A stretch of DNA of 64,000 bases from Leishmania martiniquensis (taxonomy: Eukaryota > Euglenozoa > Kinetoplastea > Trypanosomatida > Trypanosomatidae): positions 2,574,501 to 2,638,500 of the forward strand of contig NC_090171.1 of NCBI RefSeq assembly GCF_017916325.1, written 5' to 3'. Shown here piece after piece: positions 32,441 to 42,482 of this stretch; position 1 is the stretch's first letter; every line of letters begins with the position of its first letter. The notes beneath the pieces were generated by a model. The model searched no databases. It had not been told where the DNA came from and saw nothing but the letters and a program-made list of their open reading frames with translations. A program made the translations under genes and the position numbers.

Positions 32441-33379
32441 CTAGCAGCCTCGACGAATCATGAAGGTTGTCGTCAGCTCGATGCCCAGCCACAGCGAGGC
32501 GTTCGATGGGAGGGTGCGTAAAAGGCATGCTGTGTAGCCCACGTAGAAGGCGCGTACCCCACCAGTCGCGTATGTGCTGCGAACGATGTCCAAAATGGAT
32601 AACTTCGCCGCGGAGGCCTGCATGCGGGATTTCACCAAGTCGCACGGGTAGTTACTCGTCCAGAAAGAAATGCCGGCTGCCATGCCGCTGAAGACCGGCA
32701 CCATCACCTCTCGTCCCGTCGGCGTGGAGGCGAGTGGCGTGTCGAGCAGTGCGGTGCGAGCGGTCTGGTATCCGATAAAGTAAAAGGGCAGCCCAATCAG
32801 CCGAGACATCAACGTCGGGGTGTAGCCGGAGAGGATGCCCCGGTAGCCCTCCAGCCGGATGATGCGGAGCAGGCACGAAATCGGTCCAGTCACCGTCGAC
32901 CTCTCCGTACCGCCCTTGCCTATTATTTGCAACTGAACGGTCACCTTCTCCACGGGCGCCACCGTCAGCACATAAACAGGGGCGGTCAGCTGCGCCGCTA
33001 CAGCGGTGCGCCACAGCGGCTGCGGCCCGCTGGGGTCGTCCTGCAGAGCCGCCATCCAGTCGTTCATACGCTGGTTGAGACTGAAGAGCACAGCGTTTTG
33101 CAGGCCACAGAAGAAGAGCTGCGGCGTGACGCCGCGATAAAAGCCGCGGATGCCCTCCTTCCTCCACGTGTGCCGCGCGCAGGAAGCGATAGACGGGTAG
33201 ATGCCGTTTTGGACGCGTGACTTGATCGTATCGAAGGGGTGACTGGAGACTGCCTGCATCAGCCCACCCACGATGCCACCGACCAAGCGACGGTGGGTGC
33301 GCAGGTCGTCTTCAGAAAGACGGCCCTGAGACAGCGGGGTCGCAGCTGCGACCGCGGATGGAGCAAACGCGGTCGTCAT
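32441..33379 (-). CDS. Mitochondrial carrier protein (SLC25 family)
   Basis: An inner-membrane metabolite carrier of 312 residues from the ATG at 33379; the upstream frame is UTR-like. All three repeats keep the signature: P48-F-D-T-I-K-S-R (first), P142-V-E-K-V-T-V-Q (second, Glu variant) and P245-C-D-L-V-K-S-R (third), each followed by a G-x-R-G-F-Y-R-G or G-Y-R-G-I-L-S-G type motif. There are six transmembrane helices. The sequence resembles the amino-acid/acylcarnitine branch (SLC25A15/20/29/45), but the contact residues are not clear enough for me to name a substrate. It contrasts with the carrier-like protein at 3058-4167, where these charges are lost. Confidence 0.9.
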   Translation of the reverse strand: MTTAFAPSAVAAATPLSQGRLSEDDLRTHRRLVGGIVGGLMQAVSSHPFDTIKSRVQNGIYPSIASCARHTWRKEGIRGFYRGVTPQLFFCGLQNAVLFSLNQRMNDWMAALQDDPSGPQPLWRTAVAAQLTAPVYVLTVAPVEKVTVQLQIIGKGGTERSTVTGPISCLLRIIRLEGYRGILSGYTPTLMSRLIGLPFYFIGYQTARTALLDTPLASTPTGREVMVPVFSGMAAGISFWTSNYPCDLVKSRMQASAAKLSILDIVRSTYATGGVRAFYVGYTACLLRTLPSNASLWLGIELTTTFMIRRGC

Positions 33380-34613
33380 CACGAGATGGCACGCGCAATC
33401 ACACTGGCACAAAAATATGTTGATCAACAGGGATGCGAAGAGCACCCGATACCCGTGGGGAAGCGTCACACACGCACGAGCACCAGCAGCGACGTAGCGC
33501 GCTGCGAAGGAATGTGAGAGGAGCAGATAAAAAGATGTGGTCTGCCGCAACGTGAGGCAGGGCGGAAAGTTGGTGCGGAGGTTAGTGGTGCAGGAATGTA
33601 TGCGACCGACGGAGCAGCCGGGGCGTCGGGTACGCAATCACGATTCACGTGAACGCGGCGGCACCAAGAGGAAGTGGAGGGAGAAGGGAGAGAGTTTTGG
33701 AAAAGGAAAGGGTGCCGCGGCCGGCAAGCTTCGACTGAATTGGGTGTGATGGGCAGCCGCCCACGACGGCTCTGCTGCACCACTCAAGGCTGCATCGCAC
33801 GCCGGCCACTCCTGTGCTAAGGGAGAAGTAGCGACAGCACTAGCATGGAAGAGGCGGTTCCCGTACCTCTCATTGCCATTTCATTCACTGACAGCGCATA
33901 TGTTAATCCCTCACAGTGTCGAGTTCATTCGGCGCCTGCTGGGGTCTCTCTTTCCGTCTTGAACATCGACATCGAAACAGAAGTGCCTGAACGCATGCAC
34001 GACAACGCACGGCCCCCTCATGATGCGCCACGGCCGTCCGGCCAGTTGGGAAGAATGCTGTACATGAAAGGGGGAAGAAACGAAAGGAAGGCAACACGCA
34101 GCCAGCGCTACGCTTGGCGGCTGGTATGAAGGAAAGGGAACGGCCGGCAAGTGGTGGTACGTGCGTGTGCAAAGGTGGAGTGGAGAGTGGCCACTGCGGA
34201 GCCGATGACTGGCAGTGGGTCGACAGAGCGAGAGAGAGAGACATCTGAAGCGAAACCACATCGAAAAAGCTGGAGCAAGCGGCTCTCGGGGAGGAGGGAA
34301 GAGCGACGGAAAAGAGCAGCGCAGCCTCTGCGTGCCTGGCTCCGCCAGTTGGCCAAGGCAAAGAGGAAAGAGGGAGGGGCACAGGCGAAGACATACACGA
34401 TATGTGCTCTGAGGGCAACACACAGCAAACAGGTTTCGCCCCCCACCCCACCCCAACCCCCCCACACGCACACATCTGGAGCCCCTCCCCTCACTTTACT
34501 GGACGCTGCAGCGCGTCGCCCACAACGGCACTAATAGCAGCAGCGATAGGAAAGAAAGAATAAGGTGATGGTTAAGTGCGCACGCACACGCACCAACCCG
34601 GACGACGACTCGC
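33380..34613. other. Noncoding spacer
   Basis: No gene is seen. A C-rich run (34439-34472) and purine tracts are present. Overlapping Ser/Pro/Cys-rich frames here are artefacts of composition. Confidence 0.5.
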
Positions 34614-37600
34614 TTACTTGCGCTTGATGAATTGCCGTCTGCGGAAAAGGTCTGCTTGGTTCAACATTTTTCGACCCATGGGCGAGGCGCAGACATCCTC
34701 GAAGGAGCGCGTCGCTGCGCTGCCGAAGAGAAGTCGCAGGTGCATCTTGCTGCACGGATCTGGCTGGGCCATCACGCGCGCATTTGTAGCCTTGAGGTGG
34801 AACAAGGTGTCCATTTCATCAAAGGAGACACGGCCCTCTGCATCAGGGGCGGAGAGGATGAGGAAGGCCTTTTGAGCGCCGCGGATCGGCTGCGGGTCCG
34901 CGCACAAGAAGCCGAGTAGCACGTGCGGTTGAAGGATATGGCTGGCGGGGTCGTAGAACGTGCGCCATAAAATGCGCGTGTGCGCCTCCCCCAGCGCATC
35001 GTCGAGGTAGCGGTGAAAGAAGAAGGAGCTACCGAAGAACTGTTGCTCGGTAAGCCCGCCAGCCCCGAGGCTAGCGCGCATATCCCGCAAGTCCTGTAGT
35101 GAAATCTCACGAATCCCTCTCGGCGAGGGAGCCGTCGCCGGCGTCGCTGCCGCAATGGCTGGCGTCACCCAGAAGAGTAGGTGCACCACCACATCACGCC
35201 AGTCGACGAACCCAGTGTGCTGCGGATCGAAGGCATTGAAGACCTCTTCGCGGGTCTTGACGGCCATTTTCTCCGCCTCCAGGCCGACGGCCGCAGCCTC
35301 GGCGTAGTCGGCCTCCTCCAACAGAAGCAGAAAGTCGAAGCGGCTCAGCTGGTAATCTGGTGCAATGCAGCGAAACTGCCCGACGAGCTCGAGCAGCCGC
35401 TTCACTGTCAGTCCGGCGTGCAGCGTGAGCTGCGGACTCGTCAGCTGCGCAAAGAGCGGCACATCTGTGAGGAAGCTGCGGCGCTCCTCTCTTGTAGGAC
35501 CGATCTTCGTCGGCGTAGCCGGTGTGAGGTCTACGGCGTTGGCAGCGCTACCGGCGCTGTGTGATGTACGCCGTAGCTTCTCTGGTAGCACAGAAAAGGT
35601 TGTGCAGCCCAGGTGCATGGGAGGGCTCTTCTTCTCCGCCTCCACACACTCACGTAAAACATACACAGCTGTGTTGGCTGCGGCCGCTTCCCGTTCCATT
35701 GCGTCTGAAATGCCCGCCTCCATTCGTGCGCGCATCTTCTTTGCGTGCGCCTCTGCCTCCTTCAGCAGCATCCGCCCACAGGCGTGAATCGCCGCCACTC
35801 GTGAGGTGGCGGCGGCCCTTTCCGCCTCCATCAGCCCGCAGAACTTGGCCATAGCCAAGATAGAGGGGAGTGCAGCAGAGCTGTTGCTTGTTGTGCTGTT
35901 GCTGCCACCAACCCCACCGACAGCGCGCTTTGGTGCCTTTCCCTGCGCATCTACGGCAGCCTTCAGCTTATCCGTGATGGAGGCAAAGACGTTGAGCACC
36001 CCCTGCACGAGCTCCGCGAGCTGGTCCTCTGCGATCCTCTCGCTCTGATCCTCCACCACCTTGTGTCCCTTCTTTGACGTCCCCACTCGCTTCTCCTTGG
36101 CTGATTTTCCGCTCGTTGAAGGCAGCGGCGAGGCATCCGTGAAGGCCGTAGAGGATGGTGTCGGCCGGTCAGGGGTGCCCATCGACCCAGGCGGCATGTC
36201 CACCTCAACGTCATCGAGCCGCAATGGCTCTCCAATGAGGGCGCCAAGGTAGAACGAGAACACTTGCATTACAAAAAAGTATCGGTCCATCTCGGCCTGC
36301 AGCAGGCGGTTGAGCTCCTGACACACAAGTATCTGCCAGCCTCCCATGAAGTTTGCTGTGCTGGTCAGCGTATCAAGCAGGCCCTTCGCCTCTCTGTCGC
36401 GCAAGGTGATGCACCGGTGCAGCGCCCCGTCCAGCGCATCCAGGGAGAGGTGCAGCTCGGCCTTGCCGGCAGGTTGCGCCCGCGCAGACGCTGGCAAGGA
36501 GTCGAAGCACTGCTGGAAGCGATGCAAGATGGTTTGCTTGTCGTCCGGTCGCTTCCAGTAGGACGCCATTTGTAACTCTACACTGGAGTAGTAGCGGAGA
36601 AAGAGCTGCACGAGCTGCGTCATGCTGCGCCAGGCACCAGCGTAGTCGCCCTCGTAGAGCTCCGTAAAATTTGCCAGCGCCTGTAAGATGAGGCTTGCTG
36701 CTGCTGCGCTCAGTGTGGTTGCCAACGAGCCAGACGCCCTCACCTCGCTGGCCTGGAGGGCTGCTGGGATGGGGGCGCCTTTCTCGGTATACAGCTCGAC
36801 AAGCCGCAGGCGCTCCGCCTCACGGGCAGCCTTCTGCGACTGCCACACCGCCTCCAGCTCTCTCAGCCGAGCAGAGGATTCGTCACGCTCGTGGAGAAGC
36901 TTCTGGCTGATTCGAAAGTTGAAAATGATCTGATCCACTGTCTCCAGCGCCGCCTGTTGCACCTCGTCGACAGGTCTGTCGCCCGCCAGCTCGTAGACGC
37001 GGGCGAAGGTGAGCCCATCGGACTGTTTGGCGAGCCACCGGCGTGTGGCACTCCACCCCTCCATGTGATGAAATACAGCTTCATGCAGCTCTACCGATGA
37101 CGCATCGGGGCGACCCAGCGGCACCATATACGGCAGACGCTCACGAGGAGGCGGATTGTAGGTGAGGTGGTACCTCTCGCCGGTCTCGCAGTCGGTGCGC
37201 AGTCCTGCAAAGCGCCGAAACACCTCCTCTGGGGTACAGCTGATGTGTAACACGCCGGAGAGCACCGTAGGGAGCACAGCCAACTCTCGCTCTGCCTGCG
37301 CCACAAAGAAGCGCTCCACCTCCTGGGCGGGCCGCGTGTCCTCCACCTCCGGCAGCTCCGCAGGCGGAAGAGCGGCGAGATCCACCTTCTTGAGGGGTCG
37401 CGCCTTGGGCTCTTGCTTCGTGGGCGTCTCGTACTCCGAAGAAAGATGGTCGGGTAGACGCAGAAGGGGAGGCAGATCTTCTGTGGCCGCCCCCATGTCT
37501 GACGCGACGCTGTCCCTGGCCACCGCTTTCGTAGACAGGCCCCATCGCTGCGCGACCTTGCGGTGCGGATGCTGCGGTTGGCAGCTGAGTCGCTGCGCCA

Positions 37601-38693
37601 TTGCCTTGTACGCGTCAACGGAGCGGGCGACGCCTTCGAGCAGCACAGCGTCATACGGCAGCGCCTCGTGTGCGTTCCGCAGCTCCGTCAGCTGCAGGCA
37701 CAGCAACTCTGTCATGAGCTGCGCGTCTACGGCGCCACCGTTCAAGAGCGTCTTTTCCACACAATGACCGAGCGCGGCCCAGTCACCGGCACCCTCCTTC
37801 CCTTGTTCCATCACATCCGCACAGGCGGCGGTGCGCATGGCACGCTGCACCAGCATTTCGTCTGAGATGCACAGGAGACGGTACTTGGATTTCAAAAAGC
37901 TTGCCAAGAGACTCTTGCCACCGTACTTGGGCCCGTCGACTACGAAGATGGGGACGGAGCACAGCCGAAGCACCTGCGCCAGCGGTGGCGTGGCTCGGTG
38001 CTGCGTGTAGCAGAATTCCAGCAGAGCCATAAACGCCGGACTAGAGTGGATATATGGACTGCCGTGGAAAATGCATTGAAACGCCTCCCGCGTGGCTGCG
38101 GCGGCGATGTCGTCGGCCGAAGTCTGTTGCCACAGCGTCGCGTCTACTGAAAACGCTGCAAGGAGTGGCGCACTTGCGCAATGAAGGCGGTCCGACTCTA
38201 ATCCGCTCAAGCACTGCACAGCGCGCTCCGTCATCTCTTCTAATGCTGCACGCACCGCTCCGTTGCGGTCAGAGAGCAGCTGAGCTGCGTATCGCGCGTT
38301 TAATTCCTCCCACCGCACCTGGTCGCTCTCCTCCACGCTGCGCTGTGCCTGCATCTCTCGCTGATGAGTGCGCTCCAGAAAAGCATCGTGGCGTAGCACT
38401 TTGTGTTCGTTGGCAAATTCTATATCGAGCTGACGGTCAATGGCGCGTTCGCACACCTCCGACCAGCACGCTGCAGTGCTTTGCAGCGCTGCCATCAAAC
38501 TTGCCTCCGCCGCAGAGCGGCGGGCGATGTGAAAGCGGACGTCGCTCATAAAGCAGCCGTGAGCTTGCGTGATGCGTGCCTGTAAGAGATCATCTTGGCA
38601 CTCGTTGCGCAGCCTGCGACGGCGGCTACGGCTGGCGAGATCCTCCTTGCGTGCCCGAGCAATAGAGGCACGGTAGTTGTCCTCGACGTTCAT
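34614..38693 (-). CDS. SPEF2/CPC1-like axonemal protein with adenylate-kinase domain and EF-hands
   Basis: A 1359-residue protein from the ATG at 38693. The N-terminal 240 residues are charged and helical. An adenylate-kinase-like domain follows, with P-loop G254-P-K-Y-G-G-K-S, an S-D-E-M strand near 277-280, a long insert, and a second half with V-F-R-R-F-A-G-L-R-T-D-C-E-T-G-E-R-Y-H-L-T-Y (about 490-512) and P-P-P. Coiled helices follow, an acidic/Ser-Pro linker, then two degenerate EF-hands (D-P-Q-H-T-G-F-V-D near 1156; D-A-E-G-R-V-S-F-D-E near 1283). This arrangement matches SPEF2 and Chlamydomonas CPC1 of the C1b central-pair projection. The N-terminal CH domain of human SPEF2 is not evident. 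Expected site: flagellar axoneme. It could instead be another axonemal adenylate kinase-like protein. Confidence 0.6.
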   Translation of the reverse strand: MNVEDNYRASIARARKEDLASRSRRRRLRNECQDDLLQARITQAHGCFMSDVRFHIARRSAAEASLMAALQSTAACWSEVCERAIDRQLDIEFANEHKVLRHDAFLERTHQREMQAQRSVEESDQVRWEELNARYAAQLLSDRNGAVRAALEEMTERAVQCLSGLESDRLHCASAPLLAAFSVDATLWQQTSADDIAAAATREAFQCIFHGSPYIHSSPAFMALLEFCYTQHRATPPLAQVLRLCSVPIFVVDGPKYGGKSLLASFLKSKYRLLCISDEMLVQRAMRTAACADVMEQGKEGAGDWAALGHCVEKTLLNGGAVDAQLMTELLCLQLTELRNAHEALPYDAVLLEGVARSVDAYKAMAQRLSCQPQHPHRKVAQRWGLSTKAVARDSVASDMGAATEDLPPLLRLPDHLSSEYETPTKQEPKARPLKKVDLAALPPAELPEVEDTRPAQEVERFFVAQAERELAVLPTVLSGVLHISCTPEEVFRRFAGLRTDCETGERYHLTYNPPPRERLPYMVPLGRPDASSVELHEAVFHHMEGWSATRRWLAKQSDGLTFARVYELAGDRPVDEVQQAALETVDQIIFNFRISQKLLHERDESSARLRELEAVWQSQKAAREAERLRLVELYTEKGAPIPAALQASEVRASGSLATTLSAAAASLILQALANFTELYEGDYAGAWRSMTQLVQLFLRYYSSVELQMASYWKRPDDKQTILHRFQQCFDSLPASARAQPAGKAELHLSLDALDGALHRCITLRDREAKGLLDTLTSTANFMGGWQILVCQELNRLLQAEMDRYFFVMQVFSFYLGALIGEPLRLDDVEVDMPPGSMGTPDRPTPSSTAFTDASPLPSTSGKSAKEKRVGTSKKGHKVVEDQSERIAEDQLAELVQGVLNVFASITDKLKAAVDAQGKAPKRAVGGVGGSNSTTSNSSAALPSILAMAKFCGLMEAERAAATSRVAAIHACGRMLLKEAEAHAKKMRARMEAGISDAMEREAAAANTAVYVLRECVEAEKKSPPMHLGCTTFSVLPEKLRRTSHSAGSAANAVDLTPATPTKIGPTREERRSFLTDVPLFAQLTSPQLTLHAGLTVKRLLELVGQFRCIAPDYQLSRFDFLLLLEEADYAEAAAVGLEAEKMAVKTREEVFNAFDPQHTGFVDWRDVVVHLLFWVTPAIAAATPATAPSPRGIREISLQDLRDMRASLGAGGLTEQQFFGSSFFFHRYLDDALGEAHTRILWRTFYDPASHILQPHVLLGFLCADPQPIRGAQKAFLILSAPDAEGRVSFDEMDTLFHLKATNARVMAQPDPCSKMHLRLLFGSAATRSFEDVCASPMGRKMLNQADLFRRRQFIKRK

Positions 38694-39400
38694 AGGACTC
38701 GTGCGTCCGTCCGATCGTGGGAGCGCGTATGCGGATGGAGGTGAAACTTCGAAATTGGACTGAGAACGAGATGCGCGCGCACGGGCACAAACACGCGATG
38801 CTTCTTTTTTTCCTCTTGCTCAAGTGCACGGTGAATGGCCGGGGGGGCAGAAGAGGGACGAGTGCGCGAAGGAGAGCGAAGTGGGGGGGGGCACGGGCCA
38901 TGAAGCAGGAAGCATGCGTCAACAACTGAGCCGCACGCCGGCAGCTGTTTGCTTTGATGACTGCATTGGCACCGCCCGCCGAGCGCTGCGTTGTAGACAC
39001 GCGTTTCGTTCTTGCGTTCATGCGCATACGTGTGCCCTGCGGAGCCAGCGAAGCAATGATGGCGCTTTCATGAATTGTTACCGCTCCCTCTTTGTTGGCC
39101 GCCTCCGGGCACCACCAGTCGAAAACGCACGTCATTCCTCGGTCCGCACAAGCACAAGCGGCGACACAAAAGACACACGCATATATAGAAACGCATTGCG
39201 CACGCGTGCATACGAGCCGCCTCGCGGCTCATCACCTCTGCGCACTCTCTCGAGTGCCCTACACGCGCCTCTCACGGATGCGGCGGGGGACGGCAGGAAC
39301 GACAGCAAGAAGAAGCAACGGGAGCAGCCCGCTCTCGGGGCGCCTAAAAGGTGCGCCATTCCAGCGACAAGCAGCAGCAGCGCATGCGTTGGTCGCGCGC
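38694..39400. other. Noncoding spacer
   Basis: No gene or repeat family is seen. It contains a G run near 38882-38893. Confidence 0.5.
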
Positions 39401-40222
39401 TCAGAGATTGCGGCTCCACGGCCGCGCACCCTTTGGGGCGGGCTTCGTAACGTTGATGCGCCGCATCGCTTGATTGTACTCGCTGTATGTTTTGAAGAAG
39501 TTCAAAACGGGATGGCGCACCTGCCGCCACTGCAGACGACCCTGCCCCCAGAGCCGCAAGTCCACCGTCAGACGCTTGCAGGACGGGTGGAACAGGTACG
39601 CGAAGAGTACTGGCGTAACATAGCGGCAGGTGTCCGAAATAAAGGCCCAGGCCCAATTCTCACCGGTGAAGATAGCCTCCGCCTTCATGATCTTCTGCTC
39701 CACTACATAGTAGGCGGTACCCTTGTGCTGTGGATCATCGACGAACTGGTTACGTGTGGTCCCCGCCACCTCCAGAGCGTGCTGTATCTCCTCCACGTCA
39801 TCGACTTGCGACTCCAGAATACGCTTCTGCCGCGCGTCGTACACCCGCCTCTGCACGCCGTACACAACGCGATCTGAGTAGCGCTGCCGCTTGTAGTACT
39901 TGGGGAATACCATCGTCCGTGAGCAGCGGTAAAATCCATAAAGATGAACCAGCGCGATGGGGTAGCATGCGTAGGGGATAAGCATGGAGTACAGGAAGGC
40001 ACGGATCGGTGGTATCACCATGCCGAAGTCGATATGGCCAAGGCGATCGCGCGTGCGGCTGCGCGTGTGCAGCGGCTCCTCCCAGAGGTCGGTCAGAAGC
40101 AGGCCATGAAGCGTGCAGCAAGTATCCGCAGAACCCTGCGACTTCACCGGTGGGCTACCCCTCCGCTCAGGGAAGTGCGCAGCCAGCGACGACGAGGGAG
40201 AAGTTGAGGACCCAGCCACCAT
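39401..40222 (-). CDS. Conserved hypothetical membrane-anchored protein
   Basis: A 273-residue protein from the ATG at 40222, the first ATG after the likely splice acceptor (pyrimidine tract on the minus strand opposite 40320-40335). A second in-frame ATG at 40021 (Met68) would remove a polar Ser/Pro-rich leader. From there a hydrophobic segment (about residues 70-98) is followed by a basic helix (K-Y-Y-K-R-Q-R-Y-S-D-R) and a charged domain with an acidic coil (about 130-150); a second, weaker hydrophobic patch is around residue 200. The C-terminal part is rich in Arg, Trp and Gln. No family is recognised. The two hydrophobic patches and a basic C-terminus would suit a mitochondrial membrane protein, but this is a guess. 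Confidence 0.7.
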   Translation of the reverse strand: MVAGSSTSPSSSLAAHFPERRGSPPVKSQGSADTCCTLHGLLLTDLWEEPLHTRSRTRDRLGHIDFGMVIPPIRAFLYSMLIPYACYPIALVHLYGFYRCSRTMVFPKYYKRQRYSDRVVYGVQRRVYDARQKRILESQVDDVEEIQHALEVAGTTRNQFVDDPQHKGTAYYVVEQKIMKAEAIFTGENWAWAFISDTCRYVTPVLFAYLFHPSCKRLTVDLRLWGQGRLQWRQVRHPVLNFFKTYSEYNQAMRRINVTKPAPKGARPWSRNL

Positions 40223-40834
40223 GATCGCGGAGCCTCTCCGCCCCTTAGGAGGTTGGCGTCTGTGTATGCCGTGTGAGCTTCACAGACGAGACAAAGACGA
40301 CCAGAATCGAAGTGAGCGGTTAGAAGAAGAGACATACAATCGCGTGGCAGGTCTGCCCCCACCCCTGCCCCTTTTCCATTCCCCTGCTCAACGCAAGCGC
40401 TGCTGAGACCCGGGAAAGGGCCACCTTGTCATCGCGCACTGGCGGCAGAAAGGTGCGGTGAGGGCAGACCGAGCACTTGTCCTAGCGCCCATGGCCATCA
40501 CAGGGGTCTCTCTCCCCTAGCGCGCCCAGACCCTTGATACAGGACACCGGGCGCTCCTTCCGCTGATCTGTCTCAGCTATATCCTTTCTGCACTGCGCCC
40601 CTGTCTCCCCCGTGAACGCTACATTTCCCCTTGGTTCGCTCGGGTGGACCTGTACACAGAGACATACAGTCACATCTGCCGGCCTCCACCAGCAGCATGC
40701 TACGCCTGCCCGCATCCTTCTCGCCACGGAGGGAGAAAAGCACCACCGAAATACCCGGTCGCACACTCCTGCAGTCACCCAAACAGATAGACTGCTCGCC
40801 TCTCCACCTGCGGCCCCTCTTCCCCCGCTTCACT

Positions 40835-41280
40835 TCACACAGGCCTGCCTCGCGTAGCTGCCACGCAGCGCCAGACACGCGCCACCCACAGCTGCGCACG
40901 CCGCCTCGTCGCTGCTCCCGCTACGCCAGCCCACAGCGCGCTGCCATCTCCCTCGAGGGGGTAAGGGAGCGGGGGAGGGGGTAGGGAGGGGTCGCTCAGG
41001 CTCCCCCGCACACCACTCGCCAGTGTGAGGGCCGGGCGGCACGCGTCCGAGTCGCGCTGGCGCTTTGCCCATCGCACCGGCGTGCTCGCCGTTGCGGGTC
41101 GCTCGAGCGCCACACCACCCACGGCCCCACCCGCCAACATCAGTAGCGATGCGTCGCGGTCATCCCCCCTCCCCATGCGACGCCGGCGCCTGACCCGCTG
41201 TCGCCCCACCACAGGTGCTTCCACCGGAGTAAAAGAAGAAGGGTGGGGGCGGGGTCGAGCGGCTGGCTGGTTGCCTCGCA
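40835..41280 (+). repeat. Dispersed repeat A, copy 4 (both ends shortened)
   Basis: Homology starts at TCACACAGGCCTGCC and stops after GGCTGGCTGGTT, lacking about 30 bp left and 75 bp right. G-quadruplex-type run at 40971-40991. Confidence 0.9.
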
Positions 41281-41728
41281 CACACACATGGCAAAGCTCC
41301 CTGAGATGTTCACCGGCAATGAGAGCGAGGCAGATTATGCACCACAACTCACGAGCACCGTCAGGCGATATGAACCATCTAAGCGGGTATCGCCACCAGA
41401 GTTGTGCACATCAAGAAAGGGCAGGAGGACCCCCGTGTGCGCGGCAAGAGCTGCATGACAAATCGCAACACGCTGATGGCCTGCCGGCGGATGGTATACC
41501 ATTAAAGCGTGAAAAAAGTGGTGGGCACGGCATCCGAGGCAGTGGGAGCGCAAGGGCCGGCCGAAGTACGGTTGAATCAGCACAAGCAAAGAAAGCAAAT
41601 AGCACTGGCAAAGACAACACAAAAAGAAAAGACATGCGAGAAGACGCCGATCTGGTTAGAGCGAAAGCTCCGACTGACTAGAAAGCTTCTCTGGATAGCT
41701 ATTACCGTGAAGGTTGTGCTGCGCCTCC

Positions 41729-42446
41729 CTTCTCCTCTGGAGCCATGGGCACAGCAGCCACGTCGGTGCAGGGCACCCTCAACATCAGCTGCGCAGCCGA
41801 GGGGGAATCCTCGGCAGCCTGCCGACTGCTGCTGTTGGCGGGCAGGTCTGGGCTGGCGCTGCGCTTTAGATGCGTACAGCCGACATCACGCCGCTCGAAC
41901 CAGGTCCCTCTGCCTCGCACCAAATGCCCCACAGATATGCTACCCGGCACGTCCCCGACCCCTACAGCACACCCTGCGAGGCACGAACGCAGGCGCTGCG
42001 TGCAAGCGCGCTGCCGGCCACGACTGGCAAGGGGCGCCACGCCCTCGCAGGGCGCCCAGAGGGCCGGCGCAGTCCGAGCGACAGACGGAAAGGGCTGCAA
42101 ACAGCGCGTGCCCCCCCTTTCCAATGCCGAGGCGCGTGCAGGCGAAACATGCGCCACGGATGACGGGAGCACCGCGAGTGGCGCCAGCGAGACCTCCCGG
42201 CTCCAGCGTGGAGAGTCACCCCCCACTGCCCCCTCGCCGGGTGCCGCGGCCTGAAGCGACGGCGTCCGCCTGTATCGAGGCGTGCAGTGCACCCAGGCCT
42301 GTGTGGCGGCGGACTGCGCGGCACGCGTGCGCAGCAGGAGCAGGAGAGCGCGCTAGGCGCACGGCCCGGCTCACTGGCAGGCGGCTCGCCCCTCTTGCGG
42401 CAGGGCTGGGGGTGAGCGGTGGCTGCATGCGTGCAGTTCCTCTTGA
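41729..42446 (+). repeat. Dispersed repeat B, copy 2
   Basis: Nearly identical to 18809-19530 over about 718 bp. It reaches to within 36 nt of the POP stop codon, so the POP 3'UTR is mostly this repeat. Confidence 0.92.
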
Positions 42447-42482
42447 GGCAGTTGTGTTGGTGCAAATTAGTGAAAGAGGTGC

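Larger units (their letters stand above)
40223..42482. other. Spacer containing repeat A copy 4 and repeat B copy 2
   Basis: Repeat A copy 4 (40835-41280), 450 bp without recognisable feature, then repeat B copy 2 (41729-42446), which ends only 36 nt from the POP stop codon. No gene is supported; the 376-residue + frame at 41509-42639 is an artefact of repeat B. Confidence 0.6.
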
